DNA from: Scortum barcoo | Taxonomy: Eukaryota; Chordata; Actinopteri; Centrarchiformes; Terapontidae | NCBI GenBank assembly: GCA_023238725.1 | Contig: CM041540.1 | Coordinates: forward strand, 5,152,708-5,216,707 | Length of the DNA: 64,000 nucleotides | Direction: 5' to 3' | Shown: positions 1 through 10,814 of the stretch, piece after piece | How positions within the stretch are numbered: the first letter of the stretch is position 1 | Layout: the number at the start of each line of letters is the position of its first letter | The notes under the pieces: model-generated | What the model saw: only the letters and a program-made list of their open reading frames with translations | What the model was told of the DNA's origin: nothing | Database searches by the model: none | Program-made: the position numbers and the translations under genes

Positions 1-296
1 GCGAAGGCGGGGCAGACGTAGCAGCTGATGGTGCGGACGGCTGTGCAGAAGCTGGCGTGGCCGACGTGGGGGGAGCCAACCCCTCCAAACGGGTGACCAC
101 GAGTTGTAGCTGAGCGGTGAGTCTGTTAACCTGTGCGGCGACCGCCGTTTGTAGCTCCGCCTGGCGATCGGTGAGTTGTTTGACTCCTGCAGCGATGGTA
201 TTCAGCTGGGTCTCATGAAGCTGTAGCTTGGTGCCCTGTGAAGACAGGGCTGACCTGACGGTGTCAGCGTCCGCTGGGTCCATTGCTGGCCAGATC
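1..296 (-). pseudogene. Ty3/gypsy gag, N-terminal fragment cut by window edge
   Basis: This is the start of a gag gene read leftwards, with most of it beyond the left edge. It matches the gag start at 49.99-50.30 kb nearly base for base. The likely start codon, followed by a D-P-A-D-A-D reading, lies about 15 bases inside the end of the long terminal repeat. One-base differences from the second copy disturb the frame. Gag packages element RNA into particles. The matching flank suggests this element belongs to a duplicate of the 46-53 kb segment and is not an independent insertion. Confidence 0.75.
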
Positions 297-300
297 GTTC

Positions 301-739
301 TGTTAAGACTGGACACACAGAGCAGGAGAGCCCAAATGCAGGACAGCGGACACAGCAGACTGGTTAAGAAGAATTTATTTCAGAAAAGATCTTACGACCT
401 CAGAGCTTGAATTGGTAGTAGACCAAGAAACGACATGACTTGATTCTTTTGCTTAGTTCAGGAACATGAACTTGGCGCTGGATCACAAAACAACGATCTG
501 GCAACGAGACAGGGGAAACGCAGACAATATATACACACACATGAGGTAATGGGGAACAGGTGGAAACAATCAGGGCGGGGCAGACAATCTCACACAGGCG
601 GGAAACACACAAGGGCAGGAAAGTTAAGGAACCTGAAACAAGAGGAGAGTTAAGGGATTTCAAAATAAAACAGACAAGCCAGAACAGGAAATAGAAACGT
701 GACAGACATGAAACTTAACAAACTTGACGAGACATAACA
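301..739 (-). repeat. 5' long terminal repeat of a Ty3/gypsy element (left copy)
   Basis: Read on the minus strand it begins TGTTATG at 739 and ends TTAACA at 301, the TG...CA ends expected of an LTR, just before gag. The outer boundary is supported by comparison with 21.25 kb and 38.55 kb, where the flanking sequence (taaagaa.ttgttaaga) continues without the element. The second copy is 50314-50750. The inner boundary is inferred from the TG...CA rule, and I did not recognise a primer binding site with certainty. Confidence 0.6.
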
Positions 740-922
740 TAAAGAAGTTGTTAAGAGAGTAACTGATTTATTAGTCATATTTTTCAACAAACAGCACACA
801 CAAAGACAACTTATCACAGCATTTTTTTAAAGATTAATCTTAACGTAAAGAAATAGTTCAACATTTTTCTGAATTTACGTACAACTTCTCAAAATGTTCC
901 CAGTACAAGAAAGCTGCAGCCT

Positions 923-1558
923 GTGGTGGAAGAAATACTCATATTTTACTGTAAAAATCCTTTTTTTACAAGTAAAAGTCCTGCATTCAGGATTTCACAG
1001 CTAAATATATTTAAGTTAAAGTACTTGTACTCTCATAATAAATCATTTTGTAATATTTTTACTAATGATTTAACAGTCGCTGCTGGAGAAAGAGCACATT
1101 TAAACTACTTTATTTACAGTTTAACATATATATAGAATATGCATCGTATTTTATAAATTGAGTATATGTGTTGTTTGCAAAATGCAGGTAAAAATCCTGT
1201 ATTTAAACCTCTAACCGTACTTATGTTAACCTGCGGAAATATCAGTGGAATTGTACTTCAAGTATCAAATGTAAAAGTACTCATTATGCAGAAAAATGGT
1301 GCCTGTTAGTGTTGAATATTACACATTATATTATTGGATTATTATTCCTGATGCATTCATGTTTAAGTAGTGATAAAATACTTTTTAAAAAAATAATTGC
1401 TTGTTTTGTATGTGAATATACATTTTTAAAATGAAGTAAAAGTACAGTATTTCTCTCTTAGATGTAGATGAGGATTGTGAAGTAGGATAAAATTAAAAAG
1501 AAAAGTACCTCAAACTTGTACTTAAGTTCAGCACTTGAGTAAATGTACTTTCCACCAC
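923..1558. mobile_element. Non-autonomous element with GTGGTGGAA inverted ends
   Basis: The left end reads GTGGTGGAAGAAATACTCA and the right end, reverse-complemented, reads GTGGTGGAAAGTACATTTACTCA, giving imperfect inverted termini around an AT-rich body of about 636 bases with many AGTAAAAGTAC-type motifs. There is no coding frame. Sequences ending in this way (constant AAGTAC/TTACTCAAGTA motifs) are common dispersed repeats in fish, probably non-autonomous DNA transposons; the family name is not known to me. Other copies: 21439-23617 and 38739-40967 (both split by a Tc1 element), 50933-51569, and a scrambled one between 56485 and 59442. Confidence 0.55.
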
Positions 1559-1726
1559 GGGCAGCCAGTTGGCTCATCTTAGCATAAATACTGGAAAATG
1601 GGGATGCATTTCCAAAAACATTAAAGTATTCCCTTAAAATCTCAGCTGACTACACACCACAGTGTATCAGCATCCTTAGCAGTGCCTTCATCGATCTGAA
1701 TCAGTGAGCAGGAGCTTGTTTTCTGG

Positions 1727-1832
1727 TTATAAGTCCATAGTTTTGTCATTATCAAACACGATGCTGCCTTTGATGACGACGTACAGGATGAGCTCCTGGT
1801 GTCCTCCGAGCTGGTAGATCAGATGCTCCCAT
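1727..1832 (-). CDS. amdhd1: amdhd1 last exon, copy 1
   Basis: This 106-base terminal exon starts after a TTGCAG acceptor and ends at TAA (1727-1729). It encodes W-E-H-L-I-Y-Q-L-G-G-H, then a short tail ending D-N-D-K-T-M-D-L. The codon split at the boundary joins correctly in phase to the end of the exon at 6071 (N-T-T-R then W-E-H), as expected for imidazolonepropionase. The exon is separated from the rest of its gene by 4.2 kb that contains TRIM1. Identical or near-identical copies occur at 41128, 51739 and 59611, and a damaged one at 23736. Confidence 0.85.
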
Positions 1833-3171
1833 CTGCAACAAAACGTGGAGAAGAAGGTCTGTTTCACACACAAATGCTTCATTCAAACAAACAAGACAAT
1901 TATCAGTCAAAACTAAAGGTGTGTCATTTGTAAAAAATTTCAAGGATAAACATGAATCCACAAATACTAATAATTTGACTTATATTTAAACTTTTATTTT
2001 AGTCCGACTTCAGTCAAACCAGTTGATTTTGAATGGCATATTATATCATTTCCACATAGCTTTTTGAAAACTTATTATTAAACACATCTCATTAAAAATA
2101 CAGTCAACAGAACATCCAATAAACTTTCTACCATTAACAGCTAATTTTAACTGTCTTATTCAACCTGTATCAATAACGGACTGACCTTCGTGAACACTGG
2201 GAGTTTTCTGTTATAATACTAAAATACTCACTAACACTAATTAGAGCAATACATTCCCCTTTTTATATTTTCATCTATTTTACTGAAGTTATTGTTCTAC
2301 ATATTGTTCAGTTATCCTGTCTACATGAGGACGAGAGAAGTTTAAAGATTTTACAGTGTGTAAAAACACTCTGGAAATGATGGATGAGACTCTAAAATAC
2401 TCTGGAAAGTATTTTATTCTTCAAGATCAAGTCAAGTGAAAACCTGAATGTCAGGAATGAACTGAACTTACAGAGAAGAGTAAATGTACCAAGTTAAAAC
2501 TACAGCGAAGCCACACATGCAACCAAGTGAGAAATATGAATTAAAATATTGAGACCAAAGATTTCCAGATTATATGTGATCCCTTTGACCTTTGGACACT
2601 TTGAGTTTTTACCCACAGGGGGGCGCTATAGACTAGTAAGGAGACAACAAATGTGTGTAAAGCAAGTCCTATTTAACAAATGCAAAACCAAGTCAGGATC
2701 CTGTGTGTCAGGACTCTGAACTTCTTCACAAGAAAACATCCCATCAGTAAAGTCTGTTCAATGTTAATACAGATTTTTTTTTAAATGTACAAAATGATAA
2801 AGGAAGGTCTGGTGGTTTCTCTCTTCAGTCTCATGCAACAGAAGGGAAACAACAACATACAAATACATCGATACAAATATCCAACAAATACGTGAGCACA
2901 GAGAAAAGTCAGTTCAGGGAAACAAAACTCCTCCTGAGCATTGAGAGCCTCCGTGGATAAACAGACACAGGAAGGACCTAAAGACGCTCAAACATTTACA
3001 GAACAGCTAATGAGAAGATGTCAACGCACCACCCATAATGTTTGATTGACAGCTGATGTCTGTGCAGAAATGCCACAACAATCAGCTCTCAGCAACAAAC
3101 ACTTGAAAACAAAATTGAGTTTAAGACCTAAAACACAGAATTTAACCCGCTGACCCTTAAATGACTTCTGA

Positions 3172-4941
3172 CTATTTCACTTTAATGAACTCAGCTGTGT
3201 CTCCCCAAATAAGTAAAAACCAAAGTCCAGCATGGAGAGGCTGAGTGAACGTGGTCTGGACTCTGTGGAGGAGAGTCATGGTTTCAGAGATGCTGTAGAA
3301 GGACAGAATACCTTCACTGTGATCCAGGTACACTCCTACTCTGGAGGACCGAGGATCTAAGACAGGAGTGTGGACTTTGTTGTGGCAAAACTTATATCTG
3401 TTTCTGCAACAATCTAATGCCCAAGATTTATTATTGCGTCCAAACATACATTGAGTCGAGCTCCCTGTCCTGCTGATATCCTTGTATGTAACTGCTACAG
3501 AAACTCCTCCTCCTCTCCACTCCACCTCCCAGTAACAACGTCCAGTCAGACTCTCTCTACTCAGGACCTGAAGACATGTAGTGAATCTGTCTGTGTGACT
3601 AGAATAAGACTGTTGTTGTTTCATTGAATGTTGCTTTTCTGTTCCCCTCAGATAATAACAGCCATGTGTTTGCTGTGTTTGGATCCAGTGTAATTGTGAT
3701 TTCAAGAACTCATCTCTGGTCTTGGGTTTTGAATCTGAATAAACAAACATTTTAAGATTCATCTTCTTCTTCTTCAGTGTAACGGGAATATTTTAAGAAC
3801 TCATCTCTGGTCTTGGGTTGTGAATCTGACAGTAAAACTTCCTCTTCAGTCACTGTCAGTGAGATGTTTGTCCACTTCTCTCTCAGAACGTCCTGTAGTT
3901 TATCTCTGACCTTTGACACAGCCGTTGTCACTTCCTCAAAGTATCTGAGAGGACGGATCTTGATGCTGGATGAGTCTGTAGACTGACTGAGTGCTGACAG
4001 TGAGGGGTAGTTGTGTAGAAACTGGTTGTGATCCTCTGTTTGTGAGAGCTGCTTCAGATCAGCGTCTTTCCTCTTCAGCTCAGTGATCTCCTGCTCCAGC
4101 TTCTCCTGAAGCTCTTTGACTCGACTCACTTCAGTTTCCTGCTGGGATCTGAGCTGCTGCTTCACATCAGAGCTTCTTTTCTGGATGAGGACGGATCAGC
4201 TGGCTGAAGATCTTCTCGCTGTCCTCCACTGCTTTATCAGCAGAGCCATTGATGGCCTCCACCTGCTGCTGAAGCTCCTTCACATCTTTCTCTCTGTCCT
4301 GGATTCTCTGCTGGATGTTTTGTCGACTCACCTTCGAGCTCTTCTCTGCCTCTCAGTCCTTTCTGCTGCAGCTGAGACTGTGTCGTGGCCTTTATGTTCA
4401 TCCATGGAGCAGAGATAACAGATACACTTCTGATCAGTGCGGCAGAAAATCTTCATCACCTCATTATGACGAGAGCAGATGTTCTCCTGGAGCTTCTTGG
4501 AGGGGTCCACCAGCTTGTGGTTTTCAAATGTAGGTGAGATTCATAATGAGGCTGCAGGTGTTTGTCACAGTAGAGAGGCCAGACATACCAGACAGGACTT
4601 GAGGGCTTTCAGTTTTCTCCCAGTGCAGAAATCACAGGCCACATCTTCAGGTCCAGCATAGCAGTGATCAGCAGGAGCAGCTTGGAGTCCAGTCTTCTTC
4701 AGTTCCTCCACCAAAGCTGCTAACATGGTGTTTTTCAGCAGGCACAGGCCTCGGTGTGAAGGTCTGCCTACACTGAGGGCAGCTGTACATCCTCTTCTCA
4801 TCCTCTCCATCCCAGAAACCTTTAATACAGTTCATGCAGTAGCTGTGTCCACAGGGAAATAGCCACCGGATCCTTCAATAGATCCAGACAGATCGAACAA
4901 GAGAAGGTTTCTCGGTTCAGCTGAACTCCTTTCTGCGCCAT
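3172..4941 (-). pseudogene. TRIM1: RING/B-box/coiled-coil/PRY-SPRY E3 ligase, frame broken in this assembly
   Basis: A single-exon TRIM gene starting at ATG 4941 (M-A-Q-K-G-V-Q-L) and ending at TAG 3172. In order: RING finger (C-x2-C ... C-G-H-S-Y-C ... C-P-Q-C), two B-boxes (V-A-C-D-F-C; C-S-R-H-D/N ... D-E-H-K-G-H-D-T), coiled coil (the open frame down from 4165), and PRY/SPRY (open from 3762 to 3172, with W-E-V-E and G-V-Y-L-D-H-S-E-G). The family makes RING E3 ubiquitin ligases, and fish have many, often linked to antiviral defence. The frame is broken in the RING, at A-S-Y-C-D near 4575, at 4187-4194 and before the PRY domain. Several of these breaks look like two alternative bases kept together (see findings). 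It lies in the last intron of amdhd1 copy A, same strand. Closest named relatives would be TRIM16/TRIM25-like or finTRIM proteins; I cannot choose among them. Confidence 0.85.
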
Positions 4942-6070
4942 TTCAACTCTCCGTCACAGTGACTGTGTTAGTTTCACTTACTTAGAAGTAAAACCAATTT
5001 GAGCTCTGATCTGAACAACATGAGTCTCTGCAGTGAACGGGGCCTGTCACCACATGTTGGTCCCACCCATCTTCAGACTGTAGATCTGAAGGGGAGGGAA
5101 CAAGGAAATCTATGGAGAGAGTGGAGCTGCTGTGTTTGAGATCAGGAAGAAGAGGGAAGGGCGTGTCGAGTTGTGAATCCTGGAAGAAGAGCAGCACTGT
5201 GAATTAAACTCTGTTTCCTCATTTACAATGAAACCTCAGTTAAAACCTGCTGCACATTTAAAAAAAACATCAAGTTGTTAGTTGTGAAATACATCTTGGC
5301 TCCTCAGGCTTCAGTGATGGCTCCAGATTTCTCTCACTCTCAAGTTATTTGTTGCAAGTAGATCAGATCACCTCAAAGTGATTCAGGATTTACAGCTAGT
5401 TGTAAAGAAAATTGTCGTTTAAACACACCGTGGTCCACCTGAACTTCAGCAGGTGGATCCATGAAGTCAATAAGTCCAACAGAAACCAGAAGACTTTTGT
5501 AAAAACATGTCAGATTGCAGCTGATTTGAAGCTGAAATAAAGCAGGACAAACTAAAGTCAAACCTCCAGTCAGTAAAAGCTAGAAGCCGAACAATGTCTA
5601 ATGAAGGCAGTAATTGATTTTTTCTTATTTATAATGATGCAAAAAATCAAATAACTGGAAAGGTTTTTCTTCTTGCAAATGCATTTAACATTTTCTCTCA
5701 AACACAGCTTAGCTATGTACAGTGATTTGCTACCTCAGTACACTTTAAGAGCAAACATTAGAAGGATCAACACAGAAACTAATAGATGAATATTTAAATC
5801 CTGGGATTCGCATTATTGACCCAATCACTGACTGTGCCTGGAACAATCTGACCACATTATAGCACACTGACCATACACTGTCTTTAACTAAATAACTTTA
5901 CACACTTTACCTTTCACTGATCAATAAATCTTAAACACAAAATGCATCTCTGATCATCTCATAATGGAAATAAGATGCTATAAATCCAGAAATGCACAGT
6001 AAATCTTCTTATTTAAAGATTATCATCGGTGTGTGTGTAAATCACAACATCTTCCTCTGTAATAATTTAC

Positions 6071-9000
6071 CGTGTGGTGTTGAGGATCAGCAGGTCCCCG
6101 TGTTTGTTGACCTCCAGGGAGCCGTGTGTGTGGGAGCGCCCCAGGGCGTAGGCCGCGTTGATGGTGGCCGCGGCCAAAGCCTCGGGCATGGACATCCTCA
6201 TATTGACGCAGGCCAGGTGCATGACTATCGGCTGTGGAGGGACAACACAGATAAACGGAGGATAGAGACGAGGGATGAGCCGTAACGTCGCCTCTCCGGT
6301 CGCACTCACCATGGAGCAGCAGTAGGCGTTGGGCGTTGGGGTTGAAGTCGCTGCCGAGGGCCACAATGACCCCGGCTTCCAACATGTCTCTGGCCCGTGG
6401 CTGGGGCAGCCTCAACACACACACACAGATTATCAGACAGTTTACAGCTAAGAGGAGTGTGTGAGTATTTGTATGTATTACACAGTGGTGGAGAAAGTAT
6501 TCAGCTCCTTTATCCTTCATTTAATAAGATTACTTTTACTTCACTGTAAAAATCTAACTTAAATCTGGAAATCTATTTTAAGAATTCAAAGTAAAACCAT
6601 GTCCCTTGTGACTGTTATACTGCTATATATTCTATCATTATTATTACTCATGCATTCATGTAAGAGTGTAGGATTTTAGTTGGTTGCGGTGGAGCTTGTT
6701 TTGAACTGTTTTGTTTCTGGACTACAACTAATGATTATTTTCATTCCTGATTAATCTGCACATTATTTTCTCCATCAATTGATTCATTGTTTGGTTTGTA
6801 AAAATCTGAAAATATTATCCAGGGCCCAAAGTGACACCTTCACAATGCTTGTTTTGTCCAGTAAACCTCAAAATTATGGAAAATTAATTAAAACAAATAA
6901 TCAAGACAAATCACTTATTTTTCTTTCAGTTGATTTATATATATATTTTCAACTGTTTGGTAGTTTAACAAACATGAAAACAACGAGAAAACATCATATT
7001 TATAAGCTTTTGTATGTTTTTTATGCAAAACTAGTCAGATAAATGAGTAGAAGTATAAAGTGGTAACGAAACAGTCAAGTAGTGAAAGACAAGCACCTCG
7101 AATGTGTATTTAAGAACAGTACTTGAGTAAATTGTGTAAAAGTGACAAGTACCGTAGGATGTAAGCTGTCGTTGGTAGAAGGACGTACAGCATTGCCGCC
7201 ATTATGGCCGTTGCCATGGCAGCGATCCCCTCACTCACCTCCTCCAGGTGACTGATGGCCAAGGCACCGAGCTCTGCACCCAGCTGACACACACACACAC
7301 ACACACAGGTTAACAGCATTATTTCTCAAATTCCTAAAAGTCCTGGCAGTACAGTGTTGAAATAATTAGCTGACTGATTTATTTATTATTAATATATTAT
7401 TAGTATATTATCATTACCTGCACCTCTAATGTGAGGATTTACTGCTTCTCACAGTTTTTATCTTTCATCTTTAAGTTTGGGTTTGGGAGTGTTGGTCAGA
7501 CAAAATAAGCTATTTAAAAACGTCACCTTGTGCTCTGAAAAAATAGCGATTAAAAATTTTACCTATTTTTGCCTCTCTATATACACCGAAGAACTAATGA
7601 ATTAACAATGAAATAACAGAGTAATTGATAAGGAAAATAACTTATTTTTTATTTTATTTTATTTTCAGCCCTACTTCTGTGCTTACCACCATTACTGATA
7701 ATTGATAAGTTTACTTTAATAATTTAAATTCTCATTACTCATATAATAATACAACATTTGGTACTCAGAACGTGTGAGAAGCATTGTAACTTAACTTTAT
7801 TTTTGGACACTGCATATCCCAAAGAATTATTTTATTTTTTTAAATAATTAAATAATGTCATATGTTGTTGATAAATTGTAGTTATCATTTGTTGATGGTA
7901 AAATTTAAAGACTCAATTTTTAGGGTTTATAAGGCTCCATTGCTCACTTCCATCAGCCTGGTTTACAACAGAAGCAGACAAGAAAAAAAGTTCAAACAGA
8001 CACAGTCGGCATTTAAAGAGATATTTTGAACTAATTCAGTTAAATTCTCCATGGAGTTTATACATAAAAAGTTTGTTGATGGGTCTTGGGGAGCTCTACT
8101 GTATAATGTACAGACCAGGATTTGATGAGGAAGAAGAATGTGTGTAATAAAATTATATTTATGGTGCTTTCTTGCATTGATTCTTATACTTTTATTCAAA
8201 GAACGTTTCATCTTTAATCCACATTTAAGGACATTTTCAGAGGCTGTAACTTGTGGTGCTGTTGAACTTTATTGTATTATTAATGAGGTGGTTGTTCTTC
8301 AGCTCATTGTGGAGAGGCCCTGTCCCCCTAAAATGGTCAAAAACAGCACAGAGAGCTTTAGGAGTTTGTGGTACCTGGGCAGAGTTCATGGGATGGAGCT
8401 TCATCTCCGTGGAAGTTGATGTTGAGGCCCATGTCTTTGCCTGCCTGCAGGATGGAGCGAGTGGAGCCGAGGTCAAACACCCCCTGCTCGCAGAACACGT
8501 CGATGTTGTCGACCCTGAGGGCCCCTGCGGACATTCGCTCTTTCAGCCGGGGCAGCTGAACCTGCAGGATGTCCTCCGTGGCCTCTGCAACCGTCTTCCC
8601 TCTAAATGACGGACAGAGAAGCACCGTGATTGAATTTTCAATATGAGACGTGAAATAAGATCATGCTGAGGACGGTCCATACTTGGGCAAAACCGCGTGG
8701 GCCCCACAGTAGGTTGAGGAGATGTTGATGGGGGTAGGGTGCGTCTGGCCTCCTCGATCACCTCCAGCATCTTCAGCTCAGTCTGCAGCTCCAGGCCGTA
8801 CCCGCTCTTACACTCCACCAGGGTCGTGCCCGCTCGCTGCATCCGGACCAGCCTGCTGCTGAGGGAGGCCAGCAGCTCCGAGGACACTCGGCAGCTCGAG
8901 TGTGCTTCACCGTGAAGTGGATCCCTCCGCCGGCCCGGTGCACGTCCATGTAGGTGGCACCTGCCAGCTGCCACAGTAAAAAGTATTTCATCAAACTTTT

Positions 9001-9306
9001 AGCTGCAGTTGTGGAAGTATTAAAAAAAAAAGGTAAAAACTTTTTTACCTTCATTGCAAATTCATGCACTCTGTCACCAGCCCAGACTGGATGTGTGTGA
9101 GCGTCAACCAACCCTGAAAAAAGGGAAGGTTTGTTTTTCAACATCCTAATCAGGTTATTATGCAATTGTGTAGACCATAAAAATCAAATATACTCACCAG
9201 GCAGGACACACATCCCTGTAGCATCGATCACTTTAATCGAAAGGACGCCTCTGAATACTGTGCTTTGATGACTTCAGCAGGCCCCACAGCTTTAATCAGC
9301 CCAGCG
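6071..9306 (-). pseudogene. amdhd1: amdhd1 copy A, exons 2-8 (imidazolonepropionase), exon 1 absent
   Basis: Seven exons with GT/AG borders, in gene order: 9306-9198, 9113-9049, 8967-8683, 8601-8375, 7283-7153, 6410-6310, 6231-6071; the last exon is 1832-1727. The enzyme opens the ring of imidazolone propionate in histidine breakdown in the cytosol. Visible marks are D-A-H-T-H-P-V-W-A-G-D (metal-binding H-x-H, intact only in this copy), G-G-G-I-H-F-T-V, E-C-K-S-G-Y-G, S-T-Y-C-G-A-H, N-I-N-F-H-G-D, S-H-L-E-E-V and L-G-S-D-F-N-P-N-A. Lesions: an extra base in exon 2, shifts in exon 4 near 8890 and 8735, a one-base insertion at H-G-D-E (8397-8405), loss of one codon in S-D-E-G, and extra bases in exon 7. 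The N-terminal exon lies in no unit of this window, so as seen this is a partial gene. Confidence 0.88.
6485..7150. mobile_element. Dispersed repeat in amdhd1 intron between exons 6 and 7
   Basis: It begins GTGGTGGAGAAAGTATTCAG and ends with ACAGTACTTGAGTAAATTG...AGTGACAAGTA, a relative of the element at 923-1558 with related termini. The body is AT-rich and non-coding. Orthologous copies lie at 14272-14935 and 31434-32097 in the other amdhd1 blocks. The right end directly touches the splice donor of exon 6 at 7151-7152. Confidence 0.45.
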
Positions 9307-10814
9307 CTGGACGAATAAATCAGTTACTTTAACAGTCAACAACTACTTGGAATTGACATATTTAATATTAATTGTGTAATTCAACCTGTATCAATGACGG
9401 ACTGACCTTCGTGAACACTGGGAGTTTTGTGTTATAATACTAAAATACTCACTAACACTAATTAGAGAAACACATTCCCCTTTTTACATTTTCATCTATT
9501 TTACTGAAGTTATTGTTCTACATATTGTTCAGTTATCCTGTTTACATGAGGAAGAGAGGAGTTTAAAGATTTTACAGTGTGTAAGAAAACTCTGGAAAAG
9601 ATGGATGAGACTCTAAAATACTCTGGAAAGTATTTTACTCTTCAAGATCAAGTCAAGTGAAAACCTGAATGTCAGGAATGAACTGAACTTACAGAGAAGA
9701 GTAAATGTACCAAGTTAAAACTACAGCGAAGCCACACATGCAACCAAGTGAGAAATATGAATAAAATGAGACCAAAGATTGAGACCAAACTCTTTGATTT
9801 ACCCACAGGGGGGCGCTATATACAGAGACAACAAATGTGTGTAAAGCAAGTCCTATTTGATAAATGCAAAACCAACTCAGGAATTCATTTCTCCAAATTT
9901 TATTTAAGATGTTTTTATTTATTTTTTTTGAGCTCATGAAACTTTTTAGAGATTTGTAGCTCTCACAGGACAAACATATGATGATGTTATAGATAAAAAT
10001 ATATTGCTATAGATAAAACCACCAAATAGTAAATCATCTTCATTAAAATCAACAGAACAATAAATGAAATGAAGAAAAGATGATCTCCTGTGTGTCAGGA
10101 CTCAAAACTTCTTCACAAGAAAACTTGACTAAATGAATTCTTACTATTTTCCCAGATTTTAAAGACGGTGTGATAAATCCTCTTTACTGACTAACTACAC
10201 AAATGAAAAAAGCGACAAGTGACGTGATGAAAGAAAACATGAACTTTGAGATGTTTCAGAGGGAAAGCTGTCTCAGTTATACTCTTCATATCAAATTAAT
10301 AGTTTCTCCATCAGCTTTGTATGACACCCTGTAATGAAGACAAGAAGAAAATACTTTGTTCATGTTTGTTCATTCATCATTATACCTCCAGGTTTAGTCC
10401 ACACATCCCATCAGTAAAGTCAGTTCAATGTTAATGCAGATTTTTTTAAATGTACAAAATGATAAAGGAAGGTCTGGTGGTTTCTCTCTTAAGTCTCATG
10501 CAACAGAAGGGAAACAACAGCATACAAATACATCGATACAAATATCCAACAAATACGTGAGCACAGAGAAAAGTCAGTTCAGGGAAACAAAACTCCTCCT
10601 GAGCATTGAGAGCCTCCGTGGATAAACAGACACAGGAAGGACCTAAAGACGCTCAAACATTTACAGAACAGCTAATGAGAAGATGTCCCATAATGTTTGA
10701 TTGACAGCTGAAGAAATACCACAACAATCAGCTCTCAGCAACAAACATGAAAACAAAATGAGTTTAAGACCTAAAACACAGAATTTAACCCGCTGACCCT
10801 TAAATGACTTCTGA

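Larger units (their letters stand above)
740..9350. repeat. Array unit I: amdhd1 last exon, TRIM1, amdhd1 exons 8-2
   Basis: First composite unit. In plus-strand order it holds a flank with a short inverted-terminus element (923-1558), the amdhd1 last exon (1727-1832), AT-rich spacer, the TRIM 3' flank (2150-3171), TRIM1 (3172-4941), the TRIM 5' flank and spacer (4942-6070), then amdhd1 exons 8 to 2 (6071-9306). The spacers between genes hold no other gene I can support. At about 9355 the sequence jumps from amdhd1 intron 1 to the TRIM 3' flank type, which marks the tandem junction. This is the only unit in the window where the exon block, a TRIM and a last exon are all present in order. Confidence 0.8.

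Noticed and set aside
4116..4533. Plus-strand frames opposite the TRIM coiled coil, repeated in several copies
   Set aside because: They are antisense shadows of the leucine/glutamine-rich coiled coil and have no recognisable domain.
6779..7042. An 87-residue plus-strand frame found identically in three units
   Set aside because: It lies wholly inside a dispersed AT-rich repeat in an amdhd1 intron, and its conservation is explained by recent duplication.
8253..8609. Plus-strand frames opposite amdhd1 exon 5
   Set aside because: They are shadows of a well-supported minus-strand exon with matching splice sites.
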